This document shows, one piece after another, positions 48,301 through 58,400 of a stretch of 64,000 nucleotides of DNA. Source of the DNA: Chondrosia reniformis (Eukaryota; Porifera; Demospongiae; Chondrillida; Chondrillidae); assembly GCA_947172415.1 (NCBI GenBank), contig OX359192.1, forward strand, positions 5,458,501-5,522,500, given 5' to 3'. A program made the translations under genes and the position numbers. The first letter of the stretch is position 1, and every line of letters starts with the position of its first letter. The notes under the pieces are model-generated. The model worked only from the letters and a program-made list of their open reading frames with translations, did not search any database and was not told the DNA's origin.

Positions 48301-48701
48301 TGTACATTTTCAGAGGCTGTAGACGTTTTATTGGGTAAAGGTTGACAAAATGAGAAATACACAGTACAATTCTTATTTCCACTTTCCCAGCCAGGGCAGG
48401 TTAGTTGAGTCAAAGTAGTATGCTTCTGTATATCCACTTTCCAGTACTTCCTACAGGTAAGGAGCAAATCTTGACAGTATAACTTAATATTGAAAGGAAA
48501 GGAGTATACGCATACGTCTATTGCGTGTACACGTGACTCGCTAAATGGTATCCATTCATTTTGGCTCTTGAATAAAGTAACTTACGCTTTTAATACGCTT
48601 GTATTATAATCCTGTAGGCCGCATAGAGGATGAAACTGAGCGTATCCGAGATTACTTAGGCTACACAAAAGCAAGAGGAGCAGGCAGTCACGAGACACCA
48701 T
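42385..48701 (-). CDS. Two-module MRH (mannose-6-phosphate receptor homology) membrane protein, 9 exons
   Basis: Exons: 48586..48701, 48161..48450, 47900..48099, 46790..46866, 45701..45987, 45432..45631, 42864..42967, 42672..42798, 42385..42408, giving 474 aa. A signal peptide (LLLLLLCSLSNLGYAQ) leads to module 1 (KYWKVDIQK, CTVYFSFCQPLP, ASMCTVI, DGQRTFLANY, VTFLCDSNADW) and a paralogous module 2 (KFWKVDIQK, CTLYFSFCQSLP, DGKTAFFTSY, ITFLCDSTANW). The exon phase pattern is repeated in each module. A TM helix (GWILIIIFICVVILYLAVGS) follows, then a short tail with PTEIFPNYSLW and GGDSCIF, like the juxtamembrane tail of CD-MPR/ATG27-type receptors. A Golgi-endosome sorting receptor is inferred. 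Sugar-binding residues were not verified. The last 8-codon exon is less certain. Confidence 0.85.
43028..43115 (+). repeat. Dispersed repeat family copy (diverged)
   Basis: Contains CATAGCCCAGCGGAGCAGA, CTTGTATTCTCATCCAA and CTAGGTTTAATTCC, matching the family at 29590. It lies in an MRH-gene intron. Confidence 0.6.
43290..44049 (-). mobile_element. pogo/Tigger-type DNA transposon remnant
   Basis: Terminal inverted repeats are CAGTGGAACCTCTCTAAGAC at the left and the complement of CAGTGGAACCTCCATTAACG at the right, flanked by TA on both sides (43288-43289 and 44050-44051). The minus strand encodes KSKNTLTLKKKVEVIKAA, like the N-terminal helix-turn-helix of pogo/CENP-B transposases. The rest of the transposase is missing. 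Confidence 0.8.
44429..45109. mobile_element. 681-bp foldback element flanked by TTAA
   Basis: The left arm 44429-44714 (starting GGTGGCGGGGGCACC) and right arm 44824-45109 are near-perfect inverted copies of about 286 bp around a loop of about 109 nt. Both ends abut TTAA (44425-44428, 45110-45113), the target of piggyBac-type transposases. It is in the intron between MRH module 2 and the TM exon. The element is clearly more GC-rich than its surroundings. No coding capacity. Confidence 0.9.
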
Positions 48702-49069
48702 CTTCAAGTGCAGTCCCAGAAACGCAATGAATATCGGTATTTAATTGATGACGTCATGATTTTGACACATGTGTGCACACCCTAAAAACCTGCACATTTT
48801 GTTAGCATAAACGATTTACACGTGCGTGAATCAAGGAGAGATTTCGAGATTTCCTGTTCATTGTTTTGATAAGGTGTAACATTTAGGTACCCTAACCGTG
48901 CCTAAAGTGCCAATTTTTATTTAAAATTCTGTATAATTAAGAAACCTGCCTTCAGTCCAACTAACTAACTAAATTTGAAATATGAACATGGCTATATGTA
49001 AAACACAATCCATATTAATATGAATAAATGGATAATTTAAAACACCATTTTTTAATTCATACAGTCACT

Positions 49070-49190
49070 GATGAAGGGCTGAATTCCCAGAGAGAGCTGT
49101 CTGGCCCAGTGATAAAAGAAGAAATGGTATATATGTAACTGTATCCTCATCAATATTCTATAGCTTTCCTCATATCTATAAGTATAGGAA
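49070..49190 (+). repeat. Dispersed repeat family copy
   Basis: Begins CACTGATGAAGGGCTGAATT then CCCAGAGAGAGCTGTCTGGC, with a diverged 3' part (GTATCCTCATCAATATTC). Confidence 0.65.
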
Positions 49191-49734
49191 ACACTCTATT
49201 CTAAATATTTTTCCTTGGTATCACATCATATTGATGTCAACTACATCTTTAGGAAAATGGTGTTATGGTCAATTTCATATTTACTTCTTCTCAACCAGCA
49301 GAGGAAAGTCTAAAATTAATATACTCGCATTTTCACTCTTCCAATAGTCTCTATATAACTAACTACATGATAAGTGTAATAAATTATATAATAATTGAAA
49401 ATGAAGCAGAAAGATGGTAATAAAAATAGAATGTATAGTGAAAAGAAAACTAATATATTGTTACGTATTGCATTTTGAATTAAAGATTAGTGAGTTTTAA
49501 CAACAATGGATTCTTTAGAAATGAATGTTTCAACTCATCAGCAAAGAAATAGAGAGCATGTGTTTAAAATAGACGATGGGTGACAAGTGGTGAAGATGTT
49601 ATTGTTATGTTGATTTCATTGTTGCTGAAGCTATAATCTTTAACTCTTTTATTATTGCAACAAATATTCCATATTTAATTTAACTTATTTGTATGTATAC
49701 ACATGGATTCACAGAAAACAAAAACAAAGACTCC

Positions 49735-49905
49735 CAGGATCACTGATGAAGGGTTGAATTCCCAGAAACAGCTGTCTTACCTAGTGGAGAAGAAGATGAA
49801 AGAAAGGAAAAGAAGAAAGAAAAGACTCCTGTATCTTCATCCAAAGCTCTCTTCTAGTTCCCCTATAGGCTTTTTTACAGAATAGGCATAGCATGTAGGA
49901 AAATG
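49735..49905 (+). repeat. Dispersed repeat family copy, longest form
   Basis: Runs from ATCACTGATGAAGGGTTGAA through GGAGAAGAAG and CTTCATCCAAAGCTCTC to a tail GGCTTTTTTACAGAATAGGC ATAGCATGTAGG. The tail alone recurs near 11970-12025 (plus) and, inverted, near 63262-63310. Confidence 0.75.
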
Positions 49906-50074
49906 TTACAGTTTGATTATCATTTTGAACATGTGTTGCATATAGTGTCTGTAATCGTTATTTGAGCAATTATGCACTATCAACCACTTGACAACATTTA
50001 GCAAAAACACAGCTTAACTGTTTAAATTTACAGTATACTTAGTTAAAATTTGACTGTTTAAAGACACTAAATGG

Positions 50075-53000
50075 TCAATTATGATCTTCTACTTCAACTA
50101 TTTTCACCTTCTTCCTGCGTTTAGCTTTCTGTGATGCTTCAGCACTAGAACTGCTACTAGAACTACTGGCATTCATTTCCTACATAAAAGCCATTGGATA
50201 GGTTGAGCCATGAATATGGTGTATTGTATTTGATTATATGTGTTGCATGTGCATTAAATAACACATCCTATACTTGTAACATAAATATTGTTTCTATAAT
50301 TGACAATATGATTATGTAATAATGCTTGTGTATAGTCTAGCAGCTAGTTCCTACGTACTTCATTACCATGTATACCAGCTTGTAATGAGGAGTATGGGCT
50401 AGTGGCTAGACTAGTGTGTGTCTGTTTATCTTGTATTGAAATTGTTAATGAAGTCTGTTGTTACATGTTTCTGTGAATAAGTGTTGCAACATATCTGATC
50501 AGTGAAGATTGCCATGTTGCATGCTTACATGCCGCATTGACCTACCTTTCTCCATAGCTCTTTAGTTAATTCCATCTCCTTCTTAGCTATAGCATTATCT
50601 TCAATTTTCAACAAATTTATAAAATCCTTCAGAGATTCCTTGTAGAGCTTCTGTTGCTTGTAAGCTAAAGCTCTTCTATAAAGGGCCTTTACATTTTGGT
50701 TGTCTAAGGCCAAAGCCTGAGAACAATCAGCAGCTGCCTTTTCATTCTGTGGAAACAAATTAATGAATAGTTATAACAGTTATGCTAGTTTACGTAATAG
50801 GCCTTACCTCATCCAGCTTAAGATAGCACAATGCTCTATTCGTGTAAGGAACAATTTCAGTTGGTTTGGCCTTGATACAGAGACTGTAACAATCTATAGC
50901 TTTCCTAAAGTTGCCAACCTTAACAAAGGAGTTGCCTTCCAAACGAAGCTGGTCATAAGATACACCACTTCCATTTTTTAAAGAGGAACTGTCATCTCGA
51001 TGATCAGATGGTTCTGATGAAGCAGAAGTGGTACCTGACGGAGCAGGAGTGGTGCCTGATGGAGCAGGAGTGGTACCTGACGGAGCAGGAGTGGTACCAG
51101 ACGGAGCAGGAGTGGTACCAGACGGAGCAGGAGTGGTACCAGACGGAGCAGAAGTGGTGCCTGACGGAGCAGGAGTGGTACCTGACAGAGCAGGAGTGGT
51201 ACCTGACGGAGCAGGAGTGGTACCAGACGGAGCAGGAGTGGTACCTGACGGAGCAGGAGTGGTACCAGACGGAGCAGGAGTGGTGTCTGACGTAGCAGGA
51301 GTGGTACCTGATGGAGCAGAAGTGGTACTTGGTTTAGCAGAAGTGGTACCTGATGGAGCAGGAGGGGTACCTGACGGAGCAGGAGTGGTACCTGATGGAG
51401 CAGAAGTGGTACCTGACGGAGCAGGAGTGGTACCAGACGGAGCAGGAGTGGTACCAGATGGAGCAGGAGTGGTACCTGACAGAGCAGGAGTGGTACTTGG
51501 TTTAGCAGAAGTGGTACCTGATGGAGCAGGAGTGGTGCCTGACGGAGCAGGAGTGGTGCCTGACGGAGCAGGAGTGGTACTTGTTTTAGCAGAAGTGGTA
51601 CCGGATGGAGCAGGAGTGGTACCAGACGGAGCAGGAGTGGTACCTGACGGAGCAGGAGTGGTACCTGATGGAGCAGGAGTGGTACCTGATGGAGTGGCTG
51701 TTGTGTCTGGTAAAGCAGTAGTAGAGTTTGGTATTGTGGTAGCTGAATCTATACTTCCTGTGTTTAAGGTGTGAAATGAGCTGTTTTTAGAGAGACAATG
51801 CTTTGTTAGCACATCCAAAGGGTCAGTAGGCAACTTAGATCTCCATACACTACCATTTAAATCTTGAAGAATTCTCATTAATCTACAAAAGGAATCAGTC
51901 ACAAAACAAGTCATGTTCAGCAAAATACACTTTAACTTTGCAACTTTATACAGTGTATGTGCACCAATAGAAATGGGCGGGGGGTCTCTGATTATCAGCT
52001 TGTTTCATAAAATTACTTTGCAGTTTGTAAAAAGGAAGCATGAATGAAGCATTGCTTTTGCAATTGTGGCTCAGTGACCGGGCACTGGTGCATAAAACAA
52101 GCAGCCCTGGGTTTAAGTCCCAGTATTTGCTTCTTTCTTGATGACGTTTTAGAACAAATACTTGTGGTTTGATTATCACTCCAGTTAGTCACACATACCT
52201 GGATGATGCATTTCTTGCTAGCTCAAAGTTTGAATCAATGTACAGGGCACACTGGTAGTCCACATAGGCTTTGGCATATCTGAAGCATTGAAACATAAAA
52301 GTACATTATGCAATATACGTAATAATTATCTACGTATAGCAGGAAATTGTCGTTGGTATATATATTTTTTCCTAGAAAAGCTCTGTCAAAGCTTAGTTTT
52401 CAAGGATTACCCGCATGTGTGCTATGACTATTTCAAGTAGAAATTTTCTAAACTTGAATGGAACCCTTGAAAATGGCAAACATATTTCCCTTGAAAATTT
52501 CCCACTATGCTTTATTCCTACGTATCTTGTTTTACCTCTCCATGGCTTCGTAGGCTTGAGCACGTCTTGCATAAGCCTTAATATTCACCACTTCCAGTTG
52601 GATTGATCTGGAAGTGTCCTTGATGCACAAGGAACAATCACCCAGCTTATGCCAGCAGGCACCTCTGTTGTTGAGCAACACACTTCTCACACCATCAGCA
52701 GCAGACATTGGATAATCTATTACAAGAACATATACACAGTCACAGCATCCCCCTAAATCTACCAGAGCCCCCCCCCTAAATCCACCAGAGCACCCCCTAA
52801 ATCCACCAGAGCACCCCCTAAATCTGCCAGAGCACCCCCTAAATCCACCAGAGCACCCCCTACTGTAAATCTGCCAGAGCACCCCCTAAATCTGCCAGAG
52901 CACCCCCCCTAAATCCGCCAGAGCACCCCCCAAATCTACCAGAGCACCCCCCCCCCCAAATCTGCCAGAGCACCCCCTAAATCCACCAGAGCACCCCCTA

Positions 53001-55415
53001 AATCTGCCAGAGCACCCCCTAAATCCACCAGAGCACCCCCTAAATCTGCCAGAGCACCCCCTAAATCCACCAGAGCACCCCCTAAATCTGCCAGAGCACC
53101 CCCTAAATCCGCCAGAGCACCCCCCCCCCTAAATCCGCCAGAGCACCCCCCAAATCTACCAGAGCACCCCCCCCAAATCTGCCAGAGCACCCCCTAAATC
53201 TGCCACTGTAGCTATGGGGCCCTCATCAGCAATACTATACGAGTATTTATTACATTTGTGGCCAATCAAAAGTGTACTCGGAACACAAAGTCAACACATT
53301 CAATATCAACTATATGTATATAGAATATAAACTACAGCAAATATCAACTACATCAAATATTCTTTATCAACCTATTGCCTTATATGGACAGTGTTTACTG
53401 GTTGTAGACTCTATGCACACAAATGTATACCTTTGTCCAATATTTTGAGAGCTTTATTGTAACATTCAACTGCTTCACCGTATTGTCCTATTTTAAAGAA
53501 ATTGTTTCCTTTCTCTTTCAGTTCTGCCACAGACTTTGGAGCAGTAAACTCCTCCTTTTCATCAGTAGTTGAGTGCTCTATAATGTTTATTTTCTTTCCT
53601 CTTGGCTTACCGCCATCAATAGTCTCCAACTTATTATTGACCTTTGCAAAAAGGTCAGATGCTTTCTTGTTGCTAGGGTCAACTATAAGCAATGCTTTAA
53701 GGACCTGTGATGCTTCTTGAAAACGCTGAGTTGCTTCAAGAGCTGTAGCCTTCCTGAATAATGCTACATATAGGGAGTGATATCTGAACATTGGTTCAAG
53801 GTATCTCATCATTTGACTCTGGGTTTTACCCCACCCACTCATGTCTCCTGAGGAGCACAATGAGCAAAGGGTGGAACTGAAGTTCACTTGATGGGAACCA
53901 GAGTCTCCCCTTAGCCACTCAAAGAGATGGTCGAGTCATGGACAGCTTTTTGTCTTTTTTAGGACTCATCAGTATGGTATACGATGAAAGTTTTGAGTGG
54001 CTATCTGATAAGTACTCCCAAAGCTAAAAAGCTTGTGGTTTCCTTATCAGCAGATAAGGGGGATACAGCAAGAGTGTAGCTGATCAAAAAATGAGACATC
54101 ACTTCAGATCTTAAAGTTCCCTATATTTTTCAATATTCTAGGTACTTGCATAAAAAGGTGCACCTACCTTTAACATTATTAGGTTCCATACTAAGTGCTT
54201 TCTCACAATCAGTAATCGCATTTTGATATCTTTTGAGCTTAATGTCTATGCATGAAGAAGTGTACACGTACATGAGTGCCTGGCTGTGCATGCAGAGATA
54301 AGGAAACTTGATCCACATGCAACACATTTCTACATTCTTACATGCGAGAGCTCTATTTGTCAACACAGCCACTGTTTGGTGAAATGAAAGACTTGTGGTG
54401 TAATACTCAAGTGACTCCTCAAAATCACCAGCTCTAAATGACTGTAATGTTATCATACTTAACAGAATACAGCACGCGATGTATATAAATGACTCGTAGG
54501 TGCAGACAAACTTCATTTCCCTTGTCCTTTTCGTGATTTGCCATTCTTTCAATATCTTCACTGGAAAGTTCCCCTACACAAACATGACTTAGTAATACGT
54601 ATAATTACCATCAAATGAAATTACGTACACTCACCATGCTGTGAAGCTAAGCTGTCAGGTTGGTTAGCAGGAATCTATGAGAAGTGTCAGGTGTATATCA
54701 TGTGACAATTGAGAAGTGTCAGGTGTATATCATGTGACAATGTTAGCATGCATTGCAATGTATTTGAGCAAACCTGTGATCTCACAGGTGGAGTAGCTCC
54801 ACTTGGTGTGGACTTAAGAGTGCTGTTTTGTTTGTCCTTTTCAGACATGTCCCTCAGCCAATCCTAAAGAACAAGTGGAGCAAATTTAATTGAAGACAGA
54901 CACAAAAACTAGAGTTGTACCTTCATGTCGTCTTCCAATGTCTTTGCATCTTTGGCACTTAGATTACGGCTATACTGAGCATCATTCTCCTTAATTAACA
55001 CTTTGCTGCAACACGAGTAGAGCCATAATATCAAGATGGCATGTAGTAAATCGCTAGTAGGCCTAATTACTTAGAATCCTGTTGAATAAATCTGAAAATT
55101 TCTAAAAAAAATGGTTTTTCTTTCTAATCTACTTACCTTCTGGGTTCTAATGACGCCAAACGTTTTTCAGCAAAAGCCGTTAAATCTGGATAATGTCCCT
55201 CTGCACCGGACCTACACAATGAAGCTTATCACTGGTCATCTGTTTCAAGAATGTACCATTAGAGCAAGCTAAACCTTCTTAGAATACCTTAAAATTTTGA
55301 CTATTCTCTCAAGTTCCTTTGGATCTGAACATTCCCCGATATAGGAGTAATCCAAGTGTTCAATTGGAATGTCAGTTCCTCGAGCGAATCCCAAGGGGAA
55401 TCCTTGACCCGACAT
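50075..55415 (-). CDS. SPAG1: SPAG1-like TPR co-chaperone, 14 exons
   Basis: Exons: 55288..55415, 55137..55211, 54921..55005, 54774..54863, 54635..54674, 54512..54573, 54342..54441, 54168..54245, 53431..53763, 52536..52716, 52199..52279, 50808..51882, 50546..50746, 50075..50179, giving 877 aa. The N-terminus has IPIEHLDYSYIGECSDPKEL, a SPAG1 hallmark. Three TPR arrays follow: FEESLEYYTTSLS/ITDCEKALSMEPNN; KGNNFFKIGQYGEAVECYNK with LLNNRGACWHKLGD; and EGNSFVKVGNFRKAIDCYS/NVKALYRRALAYK. The linker MRILQDLNGSVWRSKL also matches. SPAG1 assembles axonemal dynein arms with R2TP/HSP90. Differences: a Ser/Gly/Thr/Pro repeat before TPR3, and the protein ends in a basic tail (AKRRKKVKIVEVEDHN) without the C-terminal RPAP3_C domain of vertebrate SPAG1. 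Start at ATG 55415. Confidence 0.93.
51010..51690 (-). repeat. 21-bp coding minisatellite (SGTTPAP heptapeptide)
   Basis: About 32 units, read as GGAGCAGGAGTGGTACCTGAC on the plus strand, encode (SGTTPAP)n in SPAG1 exon 12. Variants include SGTTSAK and PSTTPA. Most units carry a GGTACC (KpnI) site. Confidence 0.97.
51970..52190 (+). mobile_element. tRNA-derived SINE, copy B
   Basis: Shares GATTATCAGCTTGT, a diverged A box (TGGCTCAGTGA), a B box (GGTTTAAGTCC), TTGCTTCTTTC and GTGGTTTGATTATCA with copy A near 11.4 kb. It lies antisense in SPAG1 intron 11. The cloverleaf is more eroded than in copy A. Confidence 0.75.
52745..53215. repeat. 21-bp C-rich minisatellite
   Basis: About 22 units of CACCCCCTAAATCTGCCAGAG (alternating TCTGCC/TCCACC) with C-runs of variable length up to about 10. 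It fills much of SPAG1 intron 9. Confidence 0.95.
53806..53895. mobile_element. Palindromic GTGGGTGGGGT-family element, copy 1
   Basis: CATCATTTGACTCTGGGTTT then TACCCCACCCACTCATG, followed by TCCTGAGGAGCACAATGAGC. Related to the elements at 56890, 58732 and 61720. In a SPAG1 intron. Confidence 0.65.
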
Positions 55416-55442
55416 CTTAGCAGACCACCCTTTGAAACCAAA
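55416..55442. promoter_or_regulatory. 27-bp gap between SPAG1 and NUP160 start codons
   Basis: The SPAG1 ATG (55415, minus) and NUP160 ATG (55443, plus) face apart with only 27 bp between them. The NUP160 ATG lies in CCAAAATGGCGGG, close to a YY1 consensus. The two transcripts must overlap in their 5' ends or be nearly leaderless. Confidence 0.6.
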
Positions 55443-58400
55443 ATGGCGGGTCACCTTGAGGTCCGTCTGAATTTAAACATGGACTTTTTGAAAATAAGAG
55501 ACTTAACAGTTAGCGGATCTTTGCCGGCTGATAACGCTTCTTCTCCATCTGTAACTAGTGGTGGCGCCTATATGTACAGGAATTCTGGTGATGTCAAAAA
55601 TGCGTGCAGTAATCGCTTCTTAGTATGGTAGGTTGGATTGTAATGTAATGTGGCACATAAGTCTGCGTTCTCTTATATTTTATATTTGCTTAATAGGAAG
55701 GTCAATGGCTGTGTTTTGGAGCTGTCTGAGTGGTCTTTTAAGGCAAATTTGAGAGATAATATAGTGCGACTCCATTTTCCCAGTAATCTCACCTTGAAAG
55801 ATTTGGGTATCTTTGAAGTACAGAAAAGCGTAACATTAGTGTGTTCAACTGATTCTTGCGTTTATTGCATGTTTTTGGAGCATCCAGTATATCATGTAAG
55901 GAGTTATGGTAATCAGCTGTTGGTCATGTGTAGCCAGACTGTTATCTTACCTCCATATTTTGATGATGTTGCAATGCACCGACTGTGTTGCATCATTAAA
56001 CAAATATGGAGCCAAGATAATGGTCTTATAGTCTGGGCACCAGACCATATTTCCGAGAAAAATTAAGGTCTGGAATAACTCATATAACGAAGTTGTGCAA
56101 ACTGGGCGGAGTTAACGCATACTCCGCCGTTTAATGCATCTGCACACGAATGGAGAATGGCCGGGAATCAGGTACAGATGATTCTACATTAAGGATTGTC
56201 CTTTCTCCAGCAGAAACCTGTTTGCTACACAGCCTGCCCCCTGCCGCTGCCATAACGCCAGCGCTGCAATAGAATATTATAATTGTATTCATTGCCATTG
56301 TTGCATTTAAGTGTATGCATTGTACACGAGTTATTTTGCAACCTGATTGGACATTCCCGAAAGTCAGATTCTGCACAAACTTGAATATGAGTTAGACCAG
56401 ACCTTACTTTCAACGCATAGTGGATGTAAGGTCTGGCTTGCGAGACTAATGGTCTGGCTTGCGAGACTAATGGTCTGACTACATGAGACTAAGGTATTGT
56501 ATCCTCCCCTGTAGAGCCCTCGAGAGCAGGTTTCCTCCATCTTGTCACAGCTTACCCAGTACAGTCTAAACAAGGTGTTGCTCTCGGTTCCCATATATGG
56601 GCAGCGTACTGACTGTGTCAGTGCGTTAGATGGCAGTGGTTCCCTTGTCTGTTCCCTTCCAAGTACTACCGGCAGCCTACTGATGATACACATACCTACA
56701 GCCAGCAAAGGTACTTTAACAATATACACTACAGCAGGGCTGCATAGAGGAGGGTATTCCCCCCTCTCTCTCCTATGCAGCCCTGTACAATGTACAGAAG
56801 AGTGTAGTGCAGTATAGTAATGCCACTTGACCTAGCTGCCAGCCATGCAGTCTGATGACTTGTTAGAACTAGATAATGTGGGTCCACTAGAATCATCACA
56901 TATCATATCCCATCAAGAGAACTTTGGCTCCTTCCATTAGTTCATTATGCTCATCAGAAGACGTGAGTGGGTGGAGTAGAATCCAGAGTCAAATGATGAG
57001 GATATTAAATCTTTAAGATTGGCATCAGATCTTAAAGTGTCCTATATTTCATAAGCTACGTACAAATAGGACATGCACTTTAATGGGGATACAGTCTTCT
57101 TTCCTCACTCCTACTCCACTGAGCCACATGTAGTCGTCAAGGCACACCATGTGACATCATGTGATAATCACATTGTGAGGGCAGGATTACTTTCCCTGGT
57201 GTACAGGCGAGGGGTGCTTTCAGTACGAGATACAAGTGGCTGGTATGATGCAACGATTGTGGAGTGGATTAACCAGAAGTGCAGACACGACCTCTTCTTG
57301 TGAGCCGGGGTCCACTGTGTTGTGCAGCATACAAAGAAGCTCTACTGCTCTCGTTCAAATTACAAGAGACTTCAGGCTGAATTGCCGTATATGCAAGGTT
57401 AGTTATTTCCTGGCCTGTTTGTGATAAAGGTCAGGGCTACCATTTATTTTGTTCAGTCTTCCGGTCAGTATTCAGACAACACAAGTACCAATCTATACAC
57501 ATTTATTTCTGCATCTCCTGAGAATGAGACAGTGATGGATTCAGTCAGAATTACCAAGTCAACCCAGTTTCATGAAGACAGCCTTCTGTCAGTTTATGCC
57601 ACCAATGGTTCTGAAGTGTATCTGCTAGTGTTGAAATGCCTGCTCACTGATGCAAGACTCCATTGGTCTCATGTGCTCACTTTCACTCTGCAGCAGGTAA
57701 GTACAACCAATTAATTGTGCTCTTTTAAAGTAGCCAATCAATTTCCTTTCCTTACTAGGAGGGTCTCCATTTTGTTTCCATGGCATTGACCTCTGACAGA
57801 GTGTGTGTGCTGTTTGAGAGAGATGGCGTGAGTGAGGTCTACCATGGATGCCTGCGTAATGGAAAAGGATTGCAGCTGGTTTCCATGGCAACACAAACTC
57901 TTCTAGATGTCACTTTAGATGGATGTACTGTTCAAGTTAGTACTATTAGCTTTGAATGTGTCGGAGTGGAGTGCCATCCCATGGTTTGGTGTCATCCCAT
58001 GGTTTGGTGGCCATCATACTAATTACACCTGCGTGTCTCCTGGCCCTGTTGTAGGAGGGATATGCAAATCATATATTTTCAAGCAAGTACTCTCTGAGTG
58101 GAATTTGCCACGTTTTGGAAAGTTTTAATGTCACAGTTCAGCTCAATGAAGCAGCTGCACAGGGACTGTGGTGGTTGAAGGAGATAGTCATAAGAGCTGT
58201 TGAGAATGAGGTGTGCACAAAAGAATTAATACGGCACAACACTTTTAGTGAATATACCGTAGCAACATAAATATGTATATGTTATTTAATTATACTACAT
58301 ATACGTACGTACACGCGAGCCATTATCAAATTATCAAATGACCTAACTTAACTTCAAACTTTATTTATCCTTGCAAAGTGTTTACCAAATCTTGCCTCAT

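Larger units (their letters stand above)
48702..50074. other. Intergenic region between MRH gene and SPAG1
   Basis: 1.37 kb. The part near 48702-48900 should be the promoter of the MRH gene. The rest is AT-rich with two copies of the dispersed GAATTCCCAG repeat family. No gene seen. Confidence 0.5.

Noticed and set aside
51008-51774. Plus-strand open frames with VVPDGAG and YLTEQEW repeats
   Set aside because: Shadows of the 21-bp coding repeat of SPAG1 on the minus strand.
55416-55454. N-terminal extension of SPAG1 from a GTG
   Set aside because: Non-ATG start overlapping the NUP160 start; ATG 55415 leads directly into conserved sequence.
57073-57303. ORF beginning MHFNGDTVFFPH as a NUP160 exon
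   Set aside because: Its frame is out of phase with exon 3; the other frame from 57207 gives QYEIQVAGMMQRL and fits NUP160.
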